A DNA stretch of 64,000 nucleotides from Halopseudomonas laoshanensis (lineage in GTDB: Bacteria; Pseudomonadota; Gammaproteobacteria; Pseudomonadales; Pseudomonadaceae), in assembly GCF_008365385.1 (NCBI RefSeq), contig NZ_QOVF01000003.1, positions 496,001-560,000 of the forward strand, read 5' to 3'. Positions 9,609-18,569 of this stretch are shown one piece after another (within the stretch, counting starts at the first letter, position 1; the number at the start of each line of letters is the position of its first letter). The notes beneath the pieces were generated by a model. It was not told where the DNA came from, searched no databases, and worked only from the letters and a program-made list of their open reading frames with translations. A program made the translations under genes and the position numbers.

Positions 9609-10589
9609 ATGCACAGACTGAATCGCGACGATATCGAGCAAGCTGCTCGCCGCATATACCAAGTAATGCCTGCCACTGCGCAGTACGCCTGGCCTTTGCT
9701 GGCTGAGCGGTTGGGTTGTACGGTGTGGGTCAAGCATGAGAATCACACACCTACAGGTGCTTTCAAGGTGCGCGGCGGCATTACCTTTATGCACTGGCTC
9801 AAGCATGTATACCCAGACGTGAAGGGTGTGGTCACAGCTACCCGCGGGAACCATGGCCAAAGCCTGGCGCTGGCAGCAAGTGCACTGGGATTAAGGGCGT
9901 TGATTGTCGTACCGGAAGGTAATTCGCTGGAAAAGAACAACGCCATGCGCGGCTTCGGTGGAGAAGTGGTTGAGTACGGCGGTGATTTTGATGAGGCGCG
10001 CGAAGAGGCTGCGCGCCTGGCGGATGTGCATGATCTCTACCTGGTGCCGCCGTTCCATATCGAGCTGGTCAAAGGCGTGGCCACCTATGCGCTTGAGCTA
10101 TTCGAGGCCGCGCCAGACCTGGATACCCTCTACGTGCCGATTGGTTGTGGCTCGGGTATTTGCGCGGTGATCGCCGCCCGCGACGCGTTGGGCCTGAACA
10201 CCAAGGTGGTAGGCGTGGTGGCCAGTGAAGCTGCGGCCGCAAAACTGTCCTTTGACGCAGGCGTCATACGCGAAACCGCCTCGGCGAATACCTTCGCTGA
10301 CGGCCTCGCCGTTCGCAAGCCAGTTGCAGACGCTTTCGCCATCTACGGCGCAGCGGCGGCGCGGATCGTATCAGTGAGCGAGAGCGAGATTGCCGAAGCA
10401 ATGCGGGTGTATTACACCGATACCCACAACCTGGCCGAAGGTGCCGGTGCGGCGGCACTGGCCGCGCTCATTCAAGAGCGTGAAACTATGGTGGGGAAAA
10501 GGGTCGGCGTGATTCTGTCCGGAGGCAATGTTGACAGATCGGTGTATGCGAAAGTGCTCGGACCCGGTTCTGTCAGCGATCGCGCGTAG
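9609..10589 (+). CDS. PLP-dependent threonine/serine dehydratase
   Basis: 326 residues of the fold-type II PLP family. The Schiff-base lysine is in TGAFKVRGG, the substrate loop is TRGNHGQS, and the phosphate-binding Gly-rich loop is PIGCGSG. There is no C-terminal ACT domain, so it is not feedback-regulated like biosynthetic IlvA; a catabolic threonine/serine or hydroxyaspartate dehydratase is more likely. The ATG at 9609 follows AGGGAGG; an upstream in-frame ATG at 9492 would overlap the divergent AraC start region. Likely controlled by that AraC regulator. Confidence 0.85.
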   Translation: MHRLNRDDIEQAARRIYQVMPATAQYAWPLLAERLGCTVWVKHENHTPTGAFKVRGGITFMHWLKHVYPDVKGVVTATRGNHGQSLALAASALGLRALIVVPEGNSLEKNNAMRGFGGEVVEYGGDFDEAREEAARLADVHDLYLVPPFHIELVKGVATYALELFEAAPDLDTLYVPIGCGSGICAVIAARDALGLNTKVVGVVASEAAAAKLSFDAGVIRETASANTFADGLAVRKPVADAFAIYGAAAARIVSVSESEIAEAMRVYYTDTHNLAEGAGAAALAALIQERETMVGKRVGVILSGGNVDRSVYAKVLGPGSVSDRA

Positions 10590-10608
10590 TCAAATCGCTG
10601 TATCAGGC

Positions 10609-10633
10609 CGGCGGATCAGCGCCGAGCTTTTTT
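10609..10633 (+). terminator. Rho-independent terminator after the dehydratase gene
   Basis: Stem CGGCG / CGCCG with a six-base loop, followed by AGC and a run of six T. It lies 20 bases past the dehydratase stop. Confidence 0.65.
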
Positions 10634-10917
10634 CGCGCGTAGCCAGGGTTGATCATCAACCAGCCAAGCCTGCTGAGGCTCTGCGCCAGGCCACAAGGTC
10701 GGAATGCGTGGACTTCAACTGGCTAATCTCGCTTCTGCAGGTGATTTTAGATGATAGACTGTGCCCGCCGGCCGGGAGCAGTTGACTGCGTCAATCAATT
10801 CTGGAATGTCCAGCAAACAAACCTAAATCGACAGCGCGGTGTGCCGCTCCGTTAAACAGCCCCTTTTTCCCGGCTGCGAAGGAGCGCCTGGTGCGTTGAC
10901 GCTGATATTGATAACGC
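10634..10917. other. Intergenic region upstream of the signalling operon
   Basis: About 280 bases between the dehydratase terminator and the kinase start. I see no open frame of note, no clear sigma-70 hexamer pair and no repeat. It must hold the promoter of the four-gene signalling operon. Confidence 0.4.
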
Positions 10918-13900
10918 GTGAGTCAAATGCACAGAAAAAACGCGAGCGTGAACAACAAGGGCACACTTGGCCTCGATCCGACAGTTGCCCTCGGCCTGGC
11001 AGTCGCCTTCGTCATCTTCATACTGGGCACGGTGGTCGCTGTTTATACCACCCAGCTGCTCAGAACGAGCAACCAGAGCGTCGTGCAGACGCACAATGTC
11101 ATCGTCGCCATCGACCTTCTGCTGGCGGACGTGCAGGATGCCGAAACCGGGCAGCGCGGCTATTTGCTGACCGGCGATGAGGAGTATCTGGAGCCCTATC
11201 ACCGCGCGGTATCCCAGGTGCAGAGCCGGATTACGCTGGTTGAGGGGCTGGTCGCCAATAATGAGTCGCAGCGTTTGCGTTTTGAAACGCTTCGCGGCTA
11301 CGTCACCTCCAAGTTCAATGAGCTGGCACGCACACTGAGCGTGTACCGGGACGACGGGCAAATTGCAGCGCTTGGCCTGGTCAATTCCGATAGCGGCAAG
11401 ACCGAGATGGATGCCATCCGCGATGTGATTGCCGAACTTCGCAACGAGGAAACTCAAGTGCGAACGCGGCGCGTAGAGGAGATGAACAATGCCTACACGG
11501 TAGCCTTCATTACCAGCGCGCTATCCGGCTCGCTGGGTCTCGTATTGACGATTGTCATTACGCTGTTGGTGCGCAGCGCGACACTCGCGCGTCGACGCGA
11601 GCAGTGGCTGCAAGGTGCTCAGGTGGGTCTAGGGTCTGAGGTGATCGGGGAGCAGTCCACCCAGGAACTGGGCCAGAATATTCTGCGCTTTCTCACCAGC
11701 CACCTGGGCGCGGTGGCCGGTGCTCTCTATGTAAAGGACGGTGATCGCTATGCGCTACTGGCCGGCCACGGTGTGCCAACCGACGTAAACCTTCCGGCGC
11801 ATTTCGATCAGCATGACAGTCTCTTCAGCCATGTGCTGCAGGATCACCGGCCGATCACTGTAGGCGAGGTGCCGGATGGCTATATCGCCTTCGGCTCCAG
11901 CCTGGGTCAGCAGAAACCGCGCTATCTGGCGCTGGCGCCAGCGATGATGGATGGCGAGGTCAAAGCGCTGTTCGAGCTTGGCTTCCTGTATCCGGTGGGC
12001 GATCACGTTCTCGCTTTGCTGGAAGAGGTGTCGGACACTATTGCAACGGCAATCAGCTCGGCCGAGTACCGTACGCGTCTGCGCACATTGTTGTATGAAA
12101 TGCAGCGTCAGGCGGAGGAGTTGCAGGTGCAGGGCGAGGAGTTGCGCGTTTCCAACGAGGAACTGGAAGAGCAAGGCAGAGCGCTCAAGGAGTCTCAGGC
12201 GCGCTTGGAGCAGCAGCAGGTCGAGCTGGAACAGACCAACTCGCAGCTCGAAGAGCAAGCGCAGGAGCTGGAAACCCAGCGCGATGATCTGGAGAAGGCC
12301 AACGAGGCGATCCAGCTCAAGGCGCAGGAAGTGGAACAGGCCAGTCGGTATAAATCGGACTTCCTGGCCAATATGTCCCACGAGCTGCGCACGCCGCTGA
12401 ATTCCTCGCTGATCCTGGCCAAGCTGCTGGCAGACAACTCTGAAGAAAACCTCACCGCCGAGCAGGTGAAATACGCGCAGACCATACAATCCTCTGGCAA
12501 TGACCTGCTGAACCTGATCAACGACATTCTCGACCTGTCGAAAATCGAGGCAGGCCATGTTGATATCCATCCCGAGCCGGTGCTGGTCGAGCGCATGGTC
12601 AACTCGCTGCGCCATCTGTTCGACCCCGTGGCCAACGACAAGGGTCTGGCGTTTTCGCTTGAGGTCCAGCCTGATGTCGCGCCTGTCATTGAAACCGACC
12701 CGCAGCGTCTGGAACAGGTACTCAAGAATCTGCTCGCCAACGCTATCAAGTTCACCGCCAAGGGCAGTGTAGCGCTGACGGTGCGGCCGCTTGGTGACGA
12801 TCAGATTGCCATATCAGTGACCGATACCGGCATCGGTATTGCGGATGATCAGCAACAGCGAATCTTCCAGGCCTTCCATCAGGCCGATAGCACCATCAGC
12901 CGCCAGTTCGGCGGCACCGGCCTCGGGCTTTCGATCTCCCGCGAAGTAGTACGTCTGCTGGGCGGTAGCTTGCAGCTGAAAAGCCGGCTTGGCTCGGGCA
13001 GTACCTTTACCGTCATCATTCCGCGGTTATACGATTCTTCAGCGTTGCGCATACCGGCACCGGACATTCAGCCGCTATCGCCATTGCCAGCAGCGCCCGC
13101 GCCCGCGGCCAGAGTTGTAGAAGAGCCCGCGCGGCAGCCACGGGCGGGCGTGGTCGACGATGACCGCCTGCGGTTGGATGATACTGCGCGCAAGCTGTTG
13201 ATCATCGAGGATGACCGCTCCTTCGCGATGATTTTGCGCGACCTGGCGCGGGAATCGAACTTCCAGGCGCTGGTCGCCGGCACGGCGCAGGAAGCGCTGG
13301 AGCTGGCCCTGCAGTTCATGCCCAGTGCCATCGTGCTGGATGTGGGTTTACCGGATCAGTCGGGTCTGTCGGTACTTGATCGGCTGAAACGCGACGTGCG
13401 CACCCGCCACATACCTGTTCACATCATCTCCGCCGAAGACTACTCCGAGCGCGCCATGTCGCTGGGCGCCGTTGGCTATGCGCTGAAGCCGGTGCATCGC
13501 GACCAGCTGGTGGGTGTGCTGAAATCACTCGAGGCGAAGGTCTCGCAGAACCTGCGGCGCGTGCTGATCGTCGAAGACAACGAAGTTCAGCGTGAAGCGG
13601 TGAGCAAGCTGATTGCCTCGCATGACGTGGAAACCATCTGTGCAGGCACGGCCGTCGAGTGCCTGGCGCTGCTCAAGGAGCAGACCTTCGACTGTATGGT
13701 GCTCGACCTTTCTCTGCCGGATGCTTCCGGCTTTGATCTGCTGGAAACCATCAGCCAGGACAGCGCCCACTCTTTCCCGCCGGTGATCGTTTACACCGGC
13801 CGGGTGCTGGCGCGGGAAGAAGAGCAGAAGCTGCGCCGCTATTCCAAGTCGATCATCATCAAGGGTGCCAAGTCGCCGGAGCGGCTGCTGGATGAGGTGA

Positions 13901-14373
13901 CGCTGTTCCTGCATCAGGTGGTGTCTGAGCTGCCCGACGAACAGCAGAAGATGATCCGTAAGGCGCGCAATCGCGATGCGCTGCTGGAAGGCCGGCGCAT
14001 CCTGATCGTCGAGGACGATGTGCGCAACGTATATGCGCTGACCAATATCCTTGAGCCCCGTGGCGCCCTCATTGAAATTGCCCGCAATGGCGAAGAGGCT
14101 TTGCAGAAACTCGAGCAGGCGCAGAGCAAGCTCGATGGCCGTATCGACCTGGTCCTGATGGACGTGATGATGCCGGTCATGGACGGCCTCACAGCCACCC
14201 GACATATCCGCAACAATCCGGACTGGAAGAAGTTGCCGGTCATCACGCTGACGGCTAAAGCCATGCCGGACGATCAACAGCGCTGCATCGATGCGGGCGC
14301 CAACGACTACATGGCCAAACCACTGGATGTGGAGAAGTTGCTGTCGTTGGTACGGGTATGGATGCCGCAATGA
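10918..14373 (+). CDS. Hybrid sensor histidine kinase with CHASE3, GAF and three receiver domains
   Basis: 1151 residues. Membrane span about 20-45, a CHASE3 sensor (DAETGQRGYLLTGDEEYL), second span about 195-220, a GAF-like domain to about 390, and a Glu/Gln-rich coiled coil to about 480. HisKA follows with phospho-acceptor His488 (SHELRTPLN), then HATPase (G-box GGTGLGLS), then three receivers with acceptor aspartates at 808, 930 and 1082. The second receiver's end looks divergent (IIIKGAKSPERL). The GTG start at 10918 is three codons before an ATG at 10927; either is possible. It heads a four-gene operon with ATGA overlaps. Confidence 0.9.
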   Translation: MSQMHRKNASVNNKGTLGLDPTVALGLAVAFVIFILGTVVAVYTTQLLRTSNQSVVQTHNVIVAIDLLLADVQDAETGQRGYLLTGDEEYLEPYHRAVSQVQSRITLVEGLVANNESQRLRFETLRGYVTSKFNELARTLSVYRDDGQIAALGLVNSDSGKTEMDAIRDVIAELRNEETQVRTRRVEEMNNAYTVAFITSALSGSLGLVLTIVITLLVRSATLARRREQWLQGAQVGLGSEVIGEQSTQELGQNILRFLTSHLGAVAGALYVKDGDRYALLAGHGVPTDVNLPAHFDQHDSLFSHVLQDHRPITVGEVPDGYIAFGSSLGQQKPRYLALAPAMMDGEVKALFELGFLYPVGDHVLALLEEVSDTIATAISSAEYRTRLRTLLYEMQRQAEELQVQGEELRVSNEELEEQGRALKESQARLEQQQVELEQTNSQLEEQAQELETQRDDLEKANEAIQLKAQEVEQASRYKSDFLANMSHELRTPLNSSLILAKLLADNSEENLTAEQVKYAQTIQSSGNDLLNLINDILDLSKIEAGHVDIHPEPVLVERMVNSLRHLFDPVANDKGLAFSLEVQPDVAPVIETDPQRLEQVLKNLLANAIKFTAKGSVALTVRPLGDDQIAISVTDTGIGIADDQQQRIFQAFHQADSTISRQFGGTGLGLSISREVVRLLGGSLQLKSRLGSGSTFTVIIPRLYDSSALRIPAPDIQPLSPLPAAPAPAARVVEEPARQPRAGVVDDDRLRLDDTARKLLIIEDDRSFAMILRDLARESNFQALVAGTAQEALELALQFMPSAIVLDVGLPDQSGLSVLDRLKRDVRTRHIPVHIISAEDYSERAMSLGAVGYALKPVHRDQLVGVLKSLEAKVSQNLRRVLIVEDNEVQREAVSKLIASHDVETICAGTAVECLALLKEQTFDCMVLDLSLPDASGFDLLETISQDSAHSFPPVIVYTGRVLAREEEQKLRRYSKSIIIKGAKSPERLLDEVTLFLHQVVSELPDEQQKMIRKARNRDALLEGRRILIVEDDVRNVYALTNILEPRGALIEIARNGEEALQKLEQAQSKLDGRIDLVLMDVMMPVMDGLTATRHIRNNPDWKKLPVITLTAKAMPDDQQRCIDAGANDYMAKPLDVEKLLSLVRVWMPQ

Positions 14374-15203
14374 CCGAGGCCTTTGAGAAGGTCGAGGACA
14401 TCGAGATACGTCTGTTGCTCGAAGCGCTCTACCATCGTTATCACTATGACTTTCGCAGCTATGCGATGTCATCGATCCGGCGGCGGCTGCGTCAGGCACG
14501 GGATAATCTGGGATTTGCGACCATTTCCGCCATGCAGGAGCGGGTGCTGCATGATCCTCAGATGCTGCCGATCATGTTGCGCTACCTCACCGTGCAGGTC
14601 AGCGAGATGTTTCGCGATCCGAGCTATTTTCGCGCGATCCGCGAAACCGTAGTGCCGCATCTGCGCACCTATCCTTCGTTGAAGGTCTGGATTGCCGGCT
14701 GCAGTACCGGCGAGGAGCTCTATTCTCTGGTGATTCTGTTCCGCGAAGAGGGCCTGGAAGAGCGCACGCTGTTCTATGCTACCGATATCAATTCCGAAGC
14801 TCTGGCCCAAGCCGAGGCCGGGGTTTACGAGCTCGAGCGGATGCGCCTGTTCACCGAAAATCACCGGCAGGCCGGCGGCAAGACCTCGTTGTCAGATTAC
14901 TATCACAGCGGCTATAACCGCTGCGTGCTGGACAAAAGCCTGCGTCGCAATGTGGTGTTTTCCGACCACAGTCTGGTGACGGATCAGGTGTTTGGCGAGA
15001 TGCACTTGGTCTCCTGCCGCAACGTCATGATCTATTTTGACCGCGTTTTGCAGGACCGTGCAGTGGGCCTGTTCAAGGACTCCCTGCCGCGCAACGCCTT
15101 TCTGGGGCTTGGCGCCAAGGAAAGCCTGAGGTTCTCCGAGCATGCCGACGCGTTTCGCGATTTTGTGCGAGAAGAGAAAATTTACCAGAGGACCGGCTCA
15201 TGA
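14370..15203 (+). CDS. cheR: CheR-type protein-glutamate methyltransferase
   Basis: 277 residues. The N-terminal helical domain carries the basic RRRLRQ helix, followed by the SAM-binding domain with WIAGCSTGEELYSL and the FYATDIN and VSCRNVMIYFD motifs of CheR. It has no TPR extension. The ATG at 14370 overlaps the kinase stop as ATGA, so I prefer it to the ATG at 14358. Methylates receptor or kinase glutamates; the presence of CheR with a receiver-less CheB beside hybrid kinases suggests adaptation of this signalling system rather than of flagellar chemotaxis. That role is inference. Confidence 0.9.
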   Translation: MTEAFEKVEDIEIRLLLEALYHRYHYDFRSYAMSSIRRRLRQARDNLGFATISAMQERVLHDPQMLPIMLRYLTVQVSEMFRDPSYFRAIRETVVPHLRTYPSLKVWIAGCSTGEELYSLVILFREEGLEERTLFYATDINSEALAQAEAGVYELERMRLFTENHRQAGGKTSLSDYYHSGYNRCVLDKSLRRNVVFSDHSLVTDQVFGEMHLVSCRNVMIYFDRVLQDRAVGLFKDSLPRNAFLGLGAKESLRFSEHADAFRDFVREEKIYQRTGS

Positions 15204-15772
15204 CAAGCACGGCCAAGGGCGCAGTGATCATTGGCGCTTCAGCAGGCGCGTTAGAAGCGCTGTCACTTATCCTGCCGGCGCTGCCAGCCACTTTTCCGTT
15301 GCCGATTTTCGTGGTTGTGCACGTGCCGCCACACAAGCCCAGCGTGCTGGCAGATATCTTCAATGCCAAATGCCGGCTCCGGGCGATCGAGGTGGAAGAC
15401 AAGGAGCCGATAGAGCCCGGAGTCATCTACTTCGCTCCGCCCAACTATCATATGCTGTTCGAAGACCAGTCGAGCTTGGCGCTTTCGAATGAGGATGAAG
15501 TGCTGTTCTCGCGCCCCTCGATCGATGTGGCCTTTGAAAGCGCGGCCGAGGTATGGGGTACCGAGTTGATCGGGATCATCCTCACCGGAGCCAACCAGGA
15601 TGGAGCCAGAGGCTTGCAAGCCATTTCAAAAGCGGGCGGTACTGTGATCGTCCAGAATCCCGAGGATGCCTACGCCAAGGCGATGCCCGAGACTGCGATT
15701 GCGTTTTCTCCGCAGGCGCAGGTCTTGTCTATCGCGGACATTTCCGCCTACCTGATGAGTGTCTCTGGATGA
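15200..15772 (+). CDS. cheB: Stand-alone CheB methylesterase domain
   Basis: 190 residues, only the catalytic domain of CheB; the usual N-terminal receiver is absent. Catalytic triad visible: Ser14 in GASAGA, His41 in VVVHVP, Asp134 in TGANQDG (canonical CheB has TGMGxDG). Starts inside the cheR stop codon (ATGA). Without its own receiver it must be controlled in trans, perhaps by one of the receivers encoded on either side. Confidence 0.9.
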   Translation: MTSTAKGAVIIGASAGALEALSLILPALPATFPLPIFVVVHVPPHKPSVLADIFNAKCRLRAIEVEDKEPIEPGVIYFAPPNYHMLFEDQSSLALSNEDEVLFSRPSIDVAFESAAEVWGTELIGIILTGANQDGARGLQAISKAGGTVIVQNPEDAYAKAMPETAIAFSPQAQVLSIADISAYLMSVSG

Positions 15773-16941
15773 CGATGCCGGTCAAATTTCTACTCGTTGA
15801 TGATCTCTCGGAAAACCTGCTCTCTCTAGAGGCGCTACTTCGCCGCGATGATCTCGAACTGCTGATGGCCAAATCCGGTGACGAAGCGCTGGAGCTATTG
15901 CTGCATCACGACTTTGCGCTGGCACTGATCGACGTACAGATGCCGGGCCTCAACGGTTTCGAACTGGCCGAACTGATGCGCGGCAACGAGCGTACGCGAC
16001 GTATCCCGATCATCTTCGTCACCGCAGGCACGCATAGCGCGGAGCGCCGCTTTCAGGGTTATGAAGCTGGGGCGGTGGATTTTATTCAGAAGCCGATTGA
16101 GCCCGACATTCTGCGCAGCAAGACCGAGGTCTTTTTCGAGATTTTCCGCCAGCGGCAGATGATTGCCGAGCAGCGTGACCTGCTTCAGGCGCAGGCGCAG
16201 GCGTTACAGCTGTCTGACAAGCGCAAGGACGAGTTTCTGGCCGTGCTGGCACATGAACTGCGCAACCCCATTGCTGCCCTGCAGGGCGGATTGCAACTGT
16301 TGCTGCGCAAGCCTGAAGGACCGCAGGCAGACCGCATCGGCAACCTGATGCAGGATCAGATGACGCACCTCTTCCGTCTGGTGGACGATCTCCTGGACGC
16401 CTCGCGCATTACCCAGGGCAAGATCGAGCTGCGCACCGCGCCATTCGACTTGCGCGATGCCGTGCTGGCCGCAGTAGAAATGGCCCGGCCAGTGATCGAG
16501 GCGCAGGGCCACGCTCTCAGCCTGCACCTAGGAGATCACCGCATCGAGCTGTTGGCCGATCAGGTGCGTATCACCCAATGCATCGCCAACCTGTTGAATA
16601 ATTCCGCCAAATACACGCCGCCTGGCGGCCGCATCGATGTCACCGTCGAAGACACGCCTGATGCTTTCCGCGTCACCGTCGCTGACAATGGCCTGGGGTT
16701 GACGCCTGAAGCCTCCGCCGCGATTTTCCGGATGTTTGAACAGGTGGAAGGTCACCTCGCGCACTCTCATGGCGGGCTGGGTATTGGTCTTGCGCTGGTC
16801 AAACAGTTGATAGAGTTACATGGTGGCAGTATTGAAGCCTCAAGCGATGGCCCGAACATGGGCAGTGAGTTCACGCTTCAAATGCCCAAGGTCTTGATCC
16901 GAAACGGCCAGACTCTCAGCTCCAACGCTGTGCTTAGCTGA
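15769..16941 (+). CDS. Receiver-histidine kinase hybrid (REC-HisKA-HATPase)
   Basis: 390 residues, soluble. The receiver is at 5-125 with acceptor Asp55 (LIDVQMPG) and Lys in IQKPIEP. A short coiled linker leads to HisKA with His162 (AHELRNP), then HATPase with N-box CIANLLNNSAKYTPP and G-box GGLGIGLALVK. The ATG overlaps the cheB stop as ATGA. An N-terminal receiver feeding a kinase suggests that it receives phosphate from the upstream hybrid kinase. No DNA-binding output is encoded in the operon, so the final output lies elsewhere. Confidence 0.9.
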   Translation: MTMPVKFLLVDDLSENLLSLEALLRRDDLELLMAKSGDEALELLLHHDFALALIDVQMPGLNGFELAELMRGNERTRRIPIIFVTAGTHSAERRFQGYEAGAVDFIQKPIEPDILRSKTEVFFEIFRQRQMIAEQRDLLQAQAQALQLSDKRKDEFLAVLAHELRNPIAALQGGLQLLLRKPEGPQADRIGNLMQDQMTHLFRLVDDLLDASRITQGKIELRTAPFDLRDAVLAAVEMARPVIEAQGHALSLHLGDHRIELLADQVRITQCIANLLNNSAKYTPPGGRIDVTVEDTPDAFRVTVADNGLGLTPEASAAIFRMFEQVEGHLAHSHGGLGIGLALVKQLIELHGGSIEASSDGPNMGSEFTLQMPKVLIRNGQTLSSNAVLS

Positions 16942-17022
16942 AGGCACTGGCTGAGCGCAGAGAGTGATGGGTAAGCGAACTGGCAACCTGCATATGAGCA
17001 ACCTTTGGAGCACCACTGGGCC

Positions 17023-17634
17023 ATGGCATTTGAAACCTGGTTAATCTACCTGCTGGCGGCTATTGGCTTGTCCTTGTCGCCCGGCCCAAACGGTTTGCTG
17101 GCGCTGACGCATGGCGCGCTGCATGGCCGCCGCATGACGCTTTACACCATCCTCGGCAGTTGCATTGGTTTTATCATCGTCATTGCCCTGTCGATGTTCG
17201 GGATTGGTGCCCTGCTCAACGCATCCCTGGCCTGGCTCACCGTGCTCAAATGGGTCGGCGGCGCTTATCTGGTCTGGCTCGGAATACAGGTCTGGCGCTC
17301 ACCGCCCATCGGTATAACCGACCACATCGCTGTAGCATCCAGATCTCCAGGTTCGCTGTTTCGCCAGGGCGCACTGGCGGCCATCAGTAACCCCAAAGTG
17401 ATTCTGTTTTTTGCCGCCTTTCTGCCGCAGTTCATCGATCCGTCTCGCAGCCTGCTGGTTCAGTTTGTTGTCCTGGCGGGCACTTTCGCTATCGTCGAAT
17501 GCAGCATCGAACTGGTGGTAGCCAGCCTGGCCAATCGCATCAGCAAGTGGCTTACCAAGGTTGGACGTCGTTTCAATCAAGGTTGTGGTGCTGCGTTTAT
17601 TGCCATTGGCGTTGCGCTGCCGTTGCGTCCTTAG
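17023..17634 (+). CDS. LysE/RhtB-family amino-acid exporter
   Basis: 203 residues with about six membrane spans. The family signature near the N-terminus is clear ([17 protein letters not shown]), and the mid-protein motif [22 protein letters not shown] (positions about 118-139) fits RhtB. The ATG at 17023 follows TTGGAG; a TTG at 17005 would add six residues. Exports an amino acid or related metabolite, substrate unknown. Monocistronic. Confidence 0.85.
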   Translation: MAFETWLIYLLAAIGLSLSPGPNGLLALTHGALHGRRMTLYTILGSCIGFIIVIALSMFGIGALLNASLAWLTVLKWVGGAYLVWLGIQVWRSPPIGITDHIAVASRSPGSLFRQGALAAISNPKVILFFAAFLPQFIDPSRSLLVQFVVLAGTFAIVECSIELVVASLANRISKWLTKVGRRFNQGCGAAFIAIGVALPLRP

Positions 17635-17736
17635 TTCCCAGCTGTCCTTTTGGCTTTGCTCCCCGTCGCTGGCGGACCGCTAAAATCGCGGTGGGATTTG
17701 TCGAACGTTTGGTTCTCATCTGCAATCCGATCCACC

Positions 17737-17782
17737 ATACAAACGACAAGGCCCAGCATTTGCTGGGCCTTGTCGTTTGTAT
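17737..17782 (-). terminator. 22-bp perfect hairpin directly after tRNA-Arg
   Basis: Two 22-base arms are perfect reverse complements with a two-base loop (TT at 17759-17760). The right arm touches the CCA end of the tRNA gene. On the minus strand it lies immediately 3' of the tRNA and probably ends that transcript. No long T run follows the stem; T residues lie within the distal arm (GTCGTTTGTAT). Confidence 0.6.
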
Positions 17783-17858
17783 GGCGCACCCGACTGGATT
17801 CGAACCAGTGACCCCTGCCTTCGGAGGGCAGTACTCTATCCAGCTGAGCTACGGGTGC
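17782..17858 (-). tRNA. tRNA-Arg (anticodon CCG)
   Basis: 77 bases including encoded CCA. Acceptor GCACCCG pairs with CGGGTGC, discriminator G. The D-arm contains AGCTCAGCTGGATAGAGT, the anticodon stem is CTGCC/GGCAG with loop CTCCGAA giving CCG (codon CGG), and the T-loop is GGTTCGAATCC. A TATTAT box lies upstream around 17880 on the minus strand. No integrase or att duplication is seen nearby. Confidence 0.95.
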
Positions 17859-17979
17859 GTTTCAGGGGCGCAATAATACGCATTGATTAGGTCGGCGTCC
17901 ATGCCCGGCTTACAGGCGGGCATTTTCATCTGGAACGCCGTTGCACTGCGGCCTGTTGTCGCCGGTTACAGATGCTATT

Positions 17980-18007
17980 TTGTTGGCTGCGGGTTTACCG
18001 GTATACT
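17980..18007 (+). promoter_or_regulatory. Candidate sigma-70 promoter of the cytochrome c5 gene
   Basis: TTGTTG and TATACT separated by 16 bases, about 62 bases upstream of the GTG start. Confidence 0.45.
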
Positions 18008-18069
18008 CGCTCGCACTATACGGGTATCACTATCAAGCCCGACGGATTAGCCATGATGAGGATGTTTAA

Positions 18070-18498
18070 GTGATAACTGCGAAAAAAATCCTGGTTGCTT
18101 GTGCAGCCACACTTGTTCTGGTGACCGGTGGTACTTTTGCAAACACGATCAATGACGCCATTGCTGAGCGCCTCAAGCCAGTCGGTACTGTGTGCATGGC
18201 AGGTGACCCCTGTGCTGAAGAAGCGGGCACTGTAGCTTCTGCTGGCGGTGGCGAGCCGCGTTCAGGTGATGCTGTATACGGTCAGTACTGCACTGCGTGC
18301 CATGGTTCGGGGATTCTCGATGCACCCAAGACTGGCGACACTGCAGCATGGGAAGCACGTCTGGCGGCTGCTGGTAGTATGGAAGATCTGACTCAATCGG
18401 CGATTGCCGGTGTGGGTGCGATGCCGCCCAAGGGCACCTGTGCTGATTGCTCCGATGATGAAATCATGGCGGCCATTCAGCATATGTCTGGTCTCTAA
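18070..18498 (+). CDS. Cytochrome c5-type periplasmic monohaem cytochrome
   Basis: 142 residues with an N-terminal signal or anchor (about 6-24). Haem motif C74-T-A-C77-H78 and the Met ligand in GVGAMPPKG. A second Cys pair in GTCADCSDDE is diagnostic of the c5/cyt c class, where it forms a disulfide. An earlier Cys pair (C42, C48) lies in the linker. The start is GTG at 18070 preceded by GATGAGG; no in-frame ATG exists upstream before a stop. Electron carrier in the periplasm, partner oxidase not identifiable here. Confidence 0.88.
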   Translation: MITAKKILVACAATLVLVTGGTFANTINDAIAERLKPVGTVCMAGDPCAEEAGTVASAGGGEPRSGDAVYGQYCTACHGSGILDAPKTGDTAAWEARLAAAGSMEDLTQSAIAGVGAMPPKGTCADCSDDEIMAAIQHMSGL

Positions 18499-18530
18499 CA
18501 GCGCTGCGGATAAGTCTGGCGCTGTCCAAG

Positions 18531-18558
18531 AAAAAAGCCACCTGCGGGTGGCTTTTTT
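18531..18558. terminator. Bidirectional rho-independent terminator
   Basis: AAAAAAGCCACC / GGTGGCTTTTTT with a four-base loop. It serves the cytochrome gene on the plus strand and rep on the minus strand, which converge here. Confidence 0.85.
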
Positions 18559-18569
18559 GTGGCTGCTGT

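Noticed and set aside
13525..14499. 324-codon open frame on the minus strand across the kinase/cheR junction
   Set aside because: Lies opposite two clear signalling genes and encodes a low-complexity His/Arg/Gln-rich product.
14370..15772. Part of a flagellar chemotaxis cluster
   Set aside because: No cheA, cheW, cheY or flagellar genes nearby; the operon is built around hybrid kinases instead.
17737..17858. Possible integration site of a mobile element at tRNA-Arg
   Set aside because: No integrase, no duplicated tRNA 3' end and ordinary chromosomal genes on both sides.
17499..17876. 125-codon open frame running through the tRNA gene
   Set aside because: It reads through the tRNA-Arg and its hairpin, so it is not a protein gene.
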